A stretch of DNA of 7,559 nucleotides from Candidatus Sericytochromatia bacterium (GTDB lineage Bacteria > Cyanobacteriota > Sericytochromatia > JACMPN01). Below the pieces are notes generated by a model. That model saw nothing but the letters and a program-made list of their open reading frames with translations, had not been told where the DNA came from and did no database searches. Shown in pieces: positions 1 to 7,559 of this stretch; the first letter of the stretch is position 1; the number at the start of each line of letters is the position of its first letter. A program made the translations under genes and the position numbers. Location of the stretch: assembly GCA_014377495.1 (NCBI GenBank), contig JACMPN010000168.1:1-7559 (forward strand). The letters run 5' to 3'.

Positions 1-144
1 TATCGTCAGCCGCCGGGCCGCCTGGGCATGATGACCGATGACCGGGAGTTGACCCTGGGGCTCCGGCGGATCCGCACGTCGGACGCCGCCCAGTCCGGCA
101 AGCCAAAACGGGAAACGACGTTCACCGTCCACTCCCGTTCCTGA
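1..144 (+). CDS. C-terminal end of an unidentified protein (partial)
   Basis: Frame 1 is open from the left edge to a TGA at 142-144, giving 47 residues that begin YRQPPGRLGMM and end TTFTVHSRS. The start lies outside the window. The tail is basic and hydrophilic, with alternating polar and beta-prone residues (RELTLGLRRIR and ETTFTVHSRS) and no membrane segment. This would suit the C-terminus of a minor pilin or type II secretion pseudopilin, which often end in a short beta strand plus Arg-Ser or Arg-Asn, but that is a guess from style only. Its reality is supported by the stop codon lying two bases before a large palindrome that looks like a terminator, and by codon use like that of the neighbours. 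It converges on topA. Confidence 0.6.
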   Translation, partial: YRQPPGRLGMMTDDRELTLGLRRIRTSDAAQSGKPKRETTFTVHSRS

Positions 145-145
145 G

Positions 146-191
146 TCACACAGGGGCCGGTGGGCAGTACTGCCCACCGGCCCCTGTGTGA
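146..191. terminator. Perfect 46-bp palindrome, probable bidirectional terminator
   Basis: Every base from 146 to 168 pairs with its partner from 191 back to 169, with the centre at GCAGT|ACTGC. The left arm contains CACACAGGGGCCGG. The structure occupies nearly the whole gap between the stop of the left-hand gene (144) and the stop of topA (201), so it can form in transcripts from either side. There is no clear T-tract on either strand, so it is not a textbook intrinsic terminator. It may instead block read-through between convergent genes or protect mRNA 3' ends. The outer CCCCTGTG is repeated once more at 193-200. Confidence 0.7.
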
Positions 192-200
192 TCCCCTGTG

Positions 201-2351
<2,151 letters not shown>

Positions 2352-2352
2352 G

Positions 2353-3438
2353 TCACGATCCTCTCACGAATTGGTGGCCGGCAAGCTGTCTCGCCCGGCC
2401 TTTGAGTTCCAAACTGAGCAATACCGCCGCCAGGGCCCCCTCATGGGAGCCACTGCGCCGTAACAGCGCATCAAAGTGTTGGGGCTGCTCGTTGAGTTGG
2501 GTATATATGTGCCGCTCGTCCTTTGTCAAGTCGACGAGACTGTCCTCCGGGCGGGCGTCAGAGCCGTCAGCCGACCATCCCAGCTCATCTAAAATCTCTT
2601 GGGCGCCGCCGATTAAGGTGGCGCCACCCCGGATGAGCTGGTGAGTCCCGGCGCTGGCCGGACTGGTGATCGGGCCGGGCACGGCGAACACTTCCCGCCC
2701 CTGCTCGCCGGCAAAGTCCGCCGTGATCAGCGCCCCGGACCGTGCACCGGCCTCGACAACGACCACCGCCGCGCAGAGGCCGCTGATCAGGCGGTTCCTG
2801 GCAGGGAAACGGCCGGGTTCCGGCTTGGTGCCCGGCGGATACTCGGCGACGACCATACCTGACCCGCAGATCTCGCCGTGCAGGCGGCGATGGCCCGGCG
2901 GATAAACCAGCTCCGGGCTGCAGGCCATGACGGCCACCGTCCGCCCCCGGCTGATCGCCCCCGAGTGGGCGGCGGCATCGATTCCGGCCGCCAGACCGCT
3001 GACGACGACGACGCCGGCCGCAGCCAGATCGCCAGCCAGGCGAAAGGCGACCTCTCGGCCATAGGTGGTCGCCCGACGGGTCCCGACGATGGCGACGGCC
3101 CGGGGCATCTCGCACCACGTCCCGGCGTGATAGAGCAGCGGCGGGGCATCGTGCAACTCCCGCAAACGGGCCGGATACCGGTCATCGGCGAAACATACGG
3201 CCGACAGACCGGCGGCCGTCAGGGCGGCTTGCTGGTCATCGGGGGGCCAGAGCTTGCGGGCCTGGAGGCAGGCGGCCAGACCCTCGGGTGCCATACCCAG
3301 CGCCGTGCCGATCGCTGCCGGCGACGCTTCCCAGGCATGCCGGAGACTCCCAAAGGTGGCATGTAGCCGGCGCAGCCGCACCGCCCCCATTTGCGGGATC
3401 CGATGCCAGGCCAGCCAGTACGCCAGTTCATCCGCCAC
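2353..3438 (-). CDS. dprA: DNA-processing protein DprA (Smf)
   Basis: DprA binds incoming single-stranded DNA during natural transformation and loads RecA on it; many non-competent bacteria also keep it. The 361-residue protein has three parts. An N-terminal helical region (about 1-70, WHRIPQMGAVRLRRL) resembles the helix-hairpin-helix/SAM-like domain. The extended Rossmann fold follows, with YPARLRELHDAPPLLYHAG near 88-106, GTRRATTYG at 119-127, VVSGLAAGIDAAAH, FPARNRLISGL and ARSGALITA. A small C-terminal winged-helix-like domain starts near 300 (LTKDERHIYTQL). The usual GxG-type loop before the YP motif reads ACSPELVYP here. The start is a GTG at 3436-3438, preceded by GGGAGGG (complement of 3443-3449) about 4-5 bases upstream; this close ribosome binding site supports the GTG. 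topA follows after one base. The pairing dprA-topA is common in bacteria. Confidence 0.95.
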   Translation of the reverse strand: MADELAYWLAWHRIPQMGAVRLRRLHATFGSLRHAWEASPAAIGTALGMAPEGLAACLQARKLWPPDDQQAALTAAGLSAVCFADDRYPARLRELHDAPPLLYHAGTWCEMPRAVAIVGTRRATTYGREVAFRLAGDLAAAGVVVVSGLAAGIDAAAHSGAISRGRTVAVMACSPELVYPPGHRRLHGEICGSGMVVAEYPPGTKPEPGRFPARNRLISGLCAAVVVVEAGARSGALITADFAGEQGREVFAVPGPITSPASAGTHQLIRGGATLIGGAQEILDELGWSADGSDARPEDSLVDLTKDERHIYTQLNEQPQHFDALLRRSGSHEGALAAVLLSLELKGRARQLAGHQFVRGS

Positions 3439-3497
3439 GTCACCCTCCCACTCATCCGCCGTGCCGCCGTCGACCGGACCCGACCCTGGTCGGTGTC

Positions 3498-3509
3498 ATC
3501 ATAAATGAT
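3498..3509 (-). promoter_or_regulatory. Candidate dprA -10 element inside an inverted repeat
   Basis: On the minus strand TATGAT (complement of 3498-3503) matches the sigma-70 -10 consensus at five of six bases, about 60 bases before the dprA start. It lies within ATCAT-aa-ATGAT (3498-3509), a 5-bp inverted repeat with a 2-base centre, in the most AT-rich patch of the spacer. No good -35 stands 16-18 bases upstream. An extended or activator-dependent promoter, or an operator, is possible. Confidence 0.3.
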
Positions 3510-3603
3510 CACGGAAGCCAATCACCACCGACGGCGACCGCCAACACCCTGGCGTTCGGTCAATGGTTCTGACAACGAGCCTTACGAGGTTCGGTCTCTG
3601 TGT

Positions 3604-3622
3604 CTTTGCCGAAGCGGCAGAG
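3604..3622 (+). promoter_or_regulatory. Stem-loop in the region upstream of ugd
   Basis: CTTTGCCG (3604-3611) pairs with CGGCAGAG (3615-3622) as 8 base pairs, one of them G-U, closing a loop of only three bases (AAG). There is no T-tract after it on the plus strand. Whether it is transcribed depends on where the ugd promoter lies, which I cannot fix. Confidence 0.4.
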
Positions 3623-3682
3623 GGGCATTTGTGCATGCTGGCCAAACCCCGGGGCCGGGCCATACCGCTGTAATGGGGGCAC

Positions 3683-3718
3683 GTTGTGGTGGTCGCAGGA
3701 CATGATTGCCACCACGAC
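3683..3718 (+). promoter_or_regulatory. Stem-loop directly before the ugd ribosome binding site
   Basis: GTTGTGGTGG (3683-3692) pairs with CCACCACGAC (3709-3718) as 10 base pairs including one G-U, closing a 16-base loop. The stem ends four bases before the GGAGG (3723-3727) that precedes the ugd ATG. The stem therefore leaves the ribosome binding site free but adjacent. If transcription started near the -10-like TGTAAT at 3669-3674, this hairpin would form the very 5' end of the mRNA. Its role (mRNA stability or control of initiation) is inference. Confidence 0.45.
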
Positions 3719-3731
3719 CAAGGGAGGGGCC

Positions 3732-5060
3732 ATGCGGGTAGCCGTCATCGGGGCTGGATATGTGGGATTGGTCACCGGGGCCTGCCTGGCCGAGCTTGGC
3801 CATTACGTGACCATGATCGACCGGGACCCCGACAAGATCCGGTTGCTCCGCCAGGGGCAGGTGCCCTTTTATGAGCCGGGTCTGCAGCCGTTGACGGTCA
3901 GCAACCTGCGTGAGGGCCGCCTGATCATCCACGACTCGATCCCGGCTGGCATCGCCGGGGCGGAGGTCATCTTCATCTGCGTCGGTACACCACCGTTGCC
4001 CAACGGCGATGCCGACCTGACCGCCGTGGCGGACGTCATGGCCCAGATCGCCCGCGGGTTGGACGGGTACACGCTGATCGTCGAAAAAAGCACGGTGCCG
4101 GTGCAGACAGCCGCCTGGCTGCGCACCCTGGCCGATGAGCACCTCGGTCCGTCGGCCCGCTGCGACATCGCCTCAAACCCGGAATTCCTCCGGGAAGGGT
4201 CGGCGATCGAGGATTTCATGCACCCCGACCGGATCGTCATCGGCAGCGACAGCTCCCTTGCGACTGCACTGCTGGTCAAGCTCTACAGCCCCCTCAATGC
4301 CCCGTTACTGCTCACCGACATCGAGTCTGCCGAGTTGATCAAGCACGCCAGCAATGCCTTCCTGGCCATGAAGATCTCCTTCATCAATGCCGTGGCCCAG
4401 ATCTGTGAGCAGGTCGGCGGCAACATCACCAAAGTGGCCAAGGGTGTCGGCATGGACCGCCGGATCGGCACGGAGTTTCTCCAGGCGGGGATCGGCTATG
4501 GCGGCGCCTGTTTTCCCAAGGACGTGGCGGCCTTCATCCAACTGGCCAAGCGCATCGGCTACGACTTCCAGCTCCTCAAGGCTGTCTCGGAGATCAACGT
4601 CGCCGCCAGGCAGCGGATCTTCGATCAGCTGGGTCAGGCCGTGGGCAATCTGGCCGGCAAGACGATCGGCATATTGGGGCTGAGCTTCAAGCCGCACACG
4701 GACGACCTGCGGGAGTCGCCTGCGCTCACGCTGATTGCCGACCTGCTGGCAGCTGGGGCCCACGTGCGGGGGTACGATCCGGCAGCGATGACTGCGGCCG
4801 GACAGATGTTCCCCCAGATGACCTGCACGTCGTCGCCCTATGCGGCGGCCGAGCGGGCGGATGCCATGCTGATCGTCACGGCTTGGCCCGAGTTCCGCCA
4901 TCTGGATTTTGGGCAGTTGCGACAGGCCATGGTCCGGCCTGTCATTGTCGACGGCCGCAACATTTACGAACCGGCCCGGATGGCCGCCGCAGGATTCCAC
5001 TACGTCAGTGTCGGCCGACCGACGGTCCAACCCGCCGCAAGTCCCGCCCAGGGCGTCTAG
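3732..5060 (+). CDS. ugd: UDP-glucose 6-dehydrogenase family protein
   Basis: The likely reaction is oxidation of UDP-glucose to UDP-glucuronate with two NAD+, in the cytoplasm, supplying uronic acid for capsule, exopolysaccharide or LPS. The 442-residue product has an N-terminal Rossmann domain with GAGYVG at 7-12 and the acidic strand end MIDRD. The VEKSTVPV loop (about 117-124) and NPEFLREG (149-156) follow. The central helix has the conserved lysine K204 (IKHASNAFLAMK), and the catalytic cysteine is C260 in GYGGACFPKD with D264. The C-terminal domain has GLSFKPHTDDLRESPAL from 316. The spacing matches the numbering I recall for the well-studied streptococcal enzyme (K204, C260, D264). The ATG at 3732 is chosen because GGAGG (3723-3727) precedes it and because GAGYVG then falls at the usual place. 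The family also contains UDP-ManNAc and GDP-mannose dehydrogenases, so substrate is not certain; UDP-glucose fits best. No sugar-pathway gene lies nearby. Confidence 0.92.
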   Translation: MRVAVIGAGYVGLVTGACLAELGHYVTMIDRDPDKIRLLRQGQVPFYEPGLQPLTVSNLREGRLIIHDSIPAGIAGAEVIFICVGTPPLPNGDADLTAVADVMAQIARGLDGYTLIVEKSTVPVQTAAWLRTLADEHLGPSARCDIASNPEFLREGSAIEDFMHPDRIVIGSDSSLATALLVKLYSPLNAPLLLTDIESAELIKHASNAFLAMKISFINAVAQICEQVGGNITKVAKGVGMDRRIGTEFLQAGIGYGGACFPKDVAAFIQLAKRIGYDFQLLKAVSEINVAARQRIFDQLGQAVGNLAGKTIGILGLSFKPHTDDLRESPALTLIADLLAAGAHVRGYDPAAMTAAGQMFPQMTCTSSPYAAAERADAMLIVTAWPEFRHLDFGQLRQAMVRPVIVDGRNIYEPARMAAAGFHYVSVGRPTVQPAASPAQGV

Positions 5061-5079
5061 CGGGTCCTACAGCGCCAGC

Positions 5080-5520
5080 TTAGTGCTTGAGGTGGGTGAT
5101 CAGCGCCCGCATGGCCAGGCCGTAGCCCTGGGCGCCCAAGCCGACGATCTGGCCGAGGGTGACCGGGGCGGTCAGGCTGACGTGCCGGAAGGCCTCCCGG
5201 GCGTGGATATTGCTCAGGTGGACCTCGATCGCCGGCAGGCTGACGGCCGCCAGGGCGTCGCGCAGAGCGATGCTGGTGTGGGTGTAGCCGCCGGGATTGA
5301 GGATCAGGCCATCGACGCCCTCGGTTTTGGCCTGTTGGACCCAATCGATCAGCACCCCTTCATGGTTCGATTGGCGGCAGTCGACGCTGATGCCGAGCTG
5401 GGCGGCGAGCGTGGCCAGCTCGGCCTCGATGTCGGCGAGAGTCTGTGCGCCGTAGGTACCGGGTTCACGCTGCCCCAGCAGATTCAGATTTGGTCCGTTA
5501 AGGACCCAGATCACCGTCAT
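5080..5520 (-). CDS. aroQ: 3-dehydroquinate dehydratase, type II
   Basis: Catalyses the third shikimate-pathway step, 3-dehydroquinate to 3-dehydroshikimate, by the type II (enolate, non-Schiff-base) mechanism; the family forms dodecamers. The 146-residue length is typical. Visible motifs are NGPNLN at 8-13, the lid with R18 and the catalytic base Y23 (QREPGTYG), QSNHEG at 50-55, NPGGYTHTS with N75 and H81, and EVHLSNIHAREAFR with E99, H101, R108 and R112. All expected active-site residues are present. The ATG at 5520 lies inside the end of aroKB, so the two genes overlap by 23 bases (5498-5520) and translation is probably coupled. A G-rich run (AGGGGGG, complement of 5531-5537) lies about 10 bases upstream and may serve as a weak ribosome binding site. 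Its stop is 19 bases from the convergent ugd stop, and no clear terminator hairpin is visible in that gap. Confidence 0.96.
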   Translation of the reverse strand: MTVIWVLNGPNLNLLGQREPGTYGAQTLADIEAELATLAAQLGISVDCRQSNHEGVLIDWVQQAKTEGVDGLILNPGGYTHTSIALRDALAAVSLPAIEVHLSNIHAREAFRHVSLTAPVTLGQIVGLGAQGYGLAMRALITHLKH

Positions 5521-7129
5521 CGAAGTGCATCCCCCCTGCCCGTGCAGCCGCCTGCCAGATCGTGGCCGGCAGATCGTCCCGGATCACCACCTGACCGGGG
5601 GCGACGGGTATCAGAAAGCGTAGCCGGTCACCGCGCTTTTTGTCCTGCTGCAGGGCCGCCAGAAAGCGGTCGGCCGGGGGCGGGCCCGTCAGCTGGATCG
5701 GCAGGCCGGCATCAGCGAGCACCTGCTGTAGCCGTTCGACCCACGACGGCGCCGCCAAATCGGCGAGCTCGGCCATGCGGGAAGCTGCCAGGAGGCCCCA
5801 GGCGACGGCATCGCCGTGGCGCCACTGCCCATAACCGCCGGCCGCTTCCAGGGCATGGCCGAGGGTATGGCCCAGATTCAGGGTCATCCGCCAGCCGTTC
5901 TCGTGCTCATCCCGGGAGACGACGGCGGCCTTCAGGGCCACTGCACGGCCGATCGCTGCGGCTAGGTCGTCGCCCGTCGGCAGGCCGGCCCGGTCTTCGA
6001 TCCACTGAAAGAATTCCCGGTCGAGGCCGGCGGCGACCTTGATCACCTCGGCCCAGCCCGAGCGCAGTTCCCCGGCGTCCAGGGTCGTCAGGAAGGCCCG
6101 GTCGATCCAGACCAGTTGCGGCTGATGAAAGGCCCCGACGAGATTCTTGCCTTCCGGGAGGTTGATGGCCACTTTGCCGCCGACGCTGGAGTCGACCATG
6201 GCCAGCAGGGACGTGGGGATCTGGACGCACCCGACCCCCCGCAGGTAGCTTGCCGCCGCAAATCCGGCCAGATCCCCAACGACGCCACCGCCGAGAGCGA
6301 CGATCAGGCTGCGCCGGGTCAGGCCGCTTTGCGCAGCGGCCCGGGCGAGCCGTTCCAATTCCTCAAAGGACTTGCTGCTCTCGCCGGCTGCGTCCGTCAC
6401 CCGCCCGACCGTGAAACCGGCCGATTCCAGGAGCGCCTGCACGTCATCGGCATACAGGGGACCGACATGGCCATCGGTGACGAGCAGCATCCGGCGATCC
6501 GACGGGAGTCCCGTCATCGCTGCAGGCAGCGCCCGCAGGGGGCCGAAGTGGACCGGATAACGCCGCTCGGCCAACTCGACCCAGACGGTGTCGACAGGCT
6601 GGACTGGTCCGCCGACGGCGAGACCCTGGGGCAGGTCGTCGAGGATGGCCTGGACGACCTGCCCGACCGTGCGGCCGTCAGTCTGGACCTGCCAGGGCAC
6701 CTGGGCATAGACGGCCTTGCGGGTGGTTGCCAGGCGGGCGAGGCCTCCCGGGTCGTTGGCCAGGGGCCGGTGGGTGGCAGGCCCGATCCGGGCCTGCACC
6801 GTGTCCAGCGAGGCATCCAGGTGGATGAGCACGCCCGTGGCGCAGAGGGCCTGCACATTGTCCGGGCGCAGGAGGGCACCGCCGCCGGTGGCGATCACCT
6901 GACCCTGCCGGGCGGTGACTTCCCGGATGACGGCACTCTCCAGGTCCCGGAAGGCCGCTTCGCCGTCGCTGGCGAAAATCTGCGCGATCGTCCGGCCGCT
7001 GAGCCGCTCCACGTGTGCGTCCACGTCGAAGAAGGGGCGCCCGAGGGCTGTCGCCAGGGCTTTGCCTGTGGTTGACTTGCCGGCGCCCATGAATCCGGTC
7101 AAAACCAGGTTGGAACTGCTATCCGTCAT
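5498..7129 (-). CDS. aroKB: Bifunctional shikimate kinase / 3-dehydroquinate synthase
   Basis: One 543-residue chain carries two shikimate-pathway enzymes that act at non-adjacent steps. Residues 1 to about 165 are shikimate kinase (shikimate + ATP to shikimate 3-phosphate): Walker A GFMGAGKST at 12-20, substrate acids in DVD at 35-37, FRDLE with R61, GGG at 82-84, lid arginine near 121 (HRPL) and R137 (RKAVY). After a linker, about 180-540 is dehydroquinate synthase (DAHP to 3-dehydroquinate, NAD- and Zn-dependent): GGGVVGDLAGF near 280-290, IPTSLLAMVDSSVGGK near 304-319, and metal ligands E361 (AEVIK), H421 (NLGHTLGHALE) and H438 (HGDAV). After EVIK the usual Tyr-Gly is Val-Ala. I prefer the ATG at 7129, which puts Walker A at the normal distance. 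The upstream ATG at 7168 would add MFPFSCKSVRLPV, and neither start has a visible ribosome binding site. aroQ overlaps the 3' end. Both halves look active. Confidence 0.95.
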   Translation of the reverse strand: MTDSSSNLVLTGFMGAGKSTTGKALATALGRPFFDVDAHVERLSGRTIAQIFASDGEAAFRDLESAVIREVTARQGQVIATGGGALLRPDNVQALCATGVLIHLDASLDTVQARIGPATHRPLANDPGGLARLATTRKAVYAQVPWQVQTDGRTVGQVVQAILDDLPQGLAVGGPVQPVDTVWVELAERRYPVHFGPLRALPAAMTGLPSDRRMLLVTDGHVGPLYADDVQALLESAGFTVGRVTDAAGESSKSFEELERLARAAAQSGLTRRSLIVALGGGVVGDLAGFAAASYLRGVGCVQIPTSLLAMVDSSVGGKVAINLPEGKNLVGAFHQPQLVWIDRAFLTTLDAGELRSGWAEVIKVAAGLDREFFQWIEDRAGLPTGDDLAAAIGRAVALKAAVVSRDEHENGWRMTLNLGHTLGHALEAAGGYGQWRHGDAVAWGLLAASRMAELADLAAPSWVERLQQVLADAGLPIQLTGPPPADRFLAALQQDKKRGDRLRFLIPVAPGQVVIRDDLPATIWQAAARAGGMHFDDGDLGP

Positions 7130-7275
7130 GACTGGCAGTCTGACCGATTTGCAAGAGAAGGGAAACATTGGTTTAAGAAACGGTGCTGTTAAGGCAACGT
7201 TAGCAACTTTTCAAGGGGACCTCCCGATAGAGAAAACGTGAGCTTCGTTACGGATGGGGTTGGAGGAGTAGAACG
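7130..7275. promoter_or_regulatory. Divergent spacer with candidate promoters
   Basis: This 146-base spacer is more AT-rich than the genes around it and must serve two divergent genes. Toward aroKB, TTGAAA (complement of 7209-7214, five of six to the -35 consensus) and TAACAG (complement of 7186-7191, three of six) stand 17 bases apart. Toward the right-hand gene, TTGCAA (7149-7154) and TTTAAG (7172-7177), each four of six, also stand 17 bases apart. All are modest matches, so exact promoter positions are uncertain. Confidence 0.3.
7262..7268 (+). promoter_or_regulatory. Strong ribosome binding site of the right-edge gene
   Basis: GGAGGAG stands seven bases before the ATG at 7276, an ideal Shine-Dalgarno sequence and spacing. 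It fixes the start of the truncated gene and predicts efficient translation. Confidence 0.75.
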
Positions 7276-7559
7276 ATGGGACCGGGACTGGCAATTAACG
7301 GACGGCCGATTGCGGCACAGCACATTCGGGAACTGACGGTGACGGCCGAAACGGCTCGGGCCGCCATCCGCAACAACGGCTTCGACGAAGTGATGGTCCA
7401 TGACGACAAGTCCGGCAAGAACTTCATCATCGCCAGCACGAATCTGGACCTGTCGGCCCTGCGCAAAGGCAAGCCGGCTGTGCTGACCCTTGACGGCAAG
7501 ACCGTCAGCCTGATCGACTACGATGCCGAGAACAACTCCGTCATTGAAGGGGCCGCTCA
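7276..7559 (+). CDS. Unrecognised protein, N-terminal 94 residues (partial)
   Basis: The frame is open from the ATG at 7276 to the right edge and continues beyond it. The start is secured by GGAGGAG seven bases upstream. I do not recognise the family. The visible part has no signal peptide and no membrane segment, so it is probably cytoplasmic or the start of a larger soluble protein. It begins MGPGLAINGRPIAAQHIREL, followed by a probable helix (TAETARAAIRNNG). A series of short strand-like stretches with polar turns follows (DEVMVHDD, NFIIAST, AVLTLDGKTVSLIDYD). The mix is rich in Asp, Asn and Lys and suggests a small alpha/beta fold. The ATG stands 146 bases from the aroKB start in the opposite direction, so it has its own promoter. 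Codon use resembles the neighbouring genes. No function can be assigned from this fragment. Confidence 0.7.
   Translation, partial: MGPGLAINGRPIAAQHIRELTVTAETARAAIRNNGFDEVMVHDDKSGKNFIIASTNLDLSALRKGKPAVLTLDGKTVSLIDYDAENNSVIEGAA

Larger units (their letters stand above)
3439..3731. other. Divergent intergenic spacer between dprA and ugd
   Basis: The 293 bases hold no credible gene. An in-frame extension of ugd back to 3600 is possible on paper, but it lacks a ribosome binding site and precedes the start of the Rossmann motif by 44 unlike residues. The dprA side has CCGACC-CT-GGTCGG (3480-3493) as a small inverted repeat in its leader. The ugd side is rich in pairing segments, including CCCCGGGG at 3647-3654 flanked by TGGCC (3639-3643) and GGCCA (3658-3662). 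TGTAAT at 3669-3674 matches the -10 consensus at five of six bases, but no matching -35 is placed before it. I recognised no known riboswitch class. Confidence 0.6.

Noticed and set aside
3600..3731. N-terminal extension of ugd starting at 3600
   Set aside because: The 44 added residues are Cys/Gly/Trp-rich and unlike the family, whereas the ATG at 3732 has a good ribosome binding site and gives the normal distance to GAGYVG.
3598..3731. Known riboswitch upstream of ugd
   Set aside because: I looked for hallmarks of TPP, FMN, cobalamin, c-di-GMP, glycine and guanidine classes and found none; only generic hairpins remain.
4305..5030. Minus-strand frame of 241 codons opposite ugd
   Set aside because: It is antisense to the conserved K204-C260 region and C-terminal domain of ugd and has no motif of its own.
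5061..5079. Terminator between ugd and aroQ
   Set aside because: The 19-base gap contains no convincing stem-loop or T-tract.
4909..6042. Plus-strand frame of 377 codons across the end of ugd, aroQ and part of aroKB
   Set aside because: It crosses three real genes in another frame or strand and resembles no protein family.
6116..7075. Plus-strand frame of 319 codons opposite aroKB
   Set aside because: It is antisense to intact kinase and synthase motifs, so it is a shadow.

Overview
The window is about 7.5 kb of GC-rich bacterial chromosome carrying mostly core genes. There is no rRNA, tRNA, CRISPR array, transposase or phage gene, and nothing marks a mobile region. The gene set (DNA topoisomerase I with three C-terminal zinc ribbons, DprA, a UDP-glucose dehydrogenase-type enzyme, type II dehydroquinase and a fused shikimate kinase/dehydroquinate synthase) is clearly bacterial. 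It is not enough to name a phylum.

Layout, left to right. A plus-strand gene enters from the left and ends at 144; only its last 47 codons are visible. It converges on topA across a 56-base gap filled almost entirely by a perfect 46-bp palindrome, probably a shared terminator. On the minus strand, dprA (start 3438) and topA (start 2351) lie head to tail with a single base between stop and start, so they look like one transcription unit for DNA processing and supercoiling. A 293-base divergent spacer (3439-3731) separates dprA from the plus-strand ugd gene. It holds a -10-like hexamer inside a small inverted repeat on the dprA side, and two stem-loops on the ugd side, one of them directly before the ugd ribosome binding site.

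The ugd gene ends at 5060 and converges on a minus-strand shikimate-pathway pair: aroKB (start 7129) then aroQ (start 5520), overlapping by 23 bases. Together they cover three steps: DAHP to 3-dehydroquinate (AroB part), 3-dehydroquinate to 3-dehydroshikimate (AroQ), and shikimate to shikimate 3-phosphate (AroK part). The intervening shikimate dehydrogenase (AroE) is not in the window.

A second divergent spacer (7130-7275) leads to an unrecognised plus-strand gene with a strong ribosome binding site, cut by the right edge after 94 codons.

I see no convincing new system. The points most worth a second look are the palindrome, the structured ugd leader, the AroK-AroB fusion overlapping aroQ, the lack of a visible ribosome binding site at aroKB, and the unidentified gene at the right edge.
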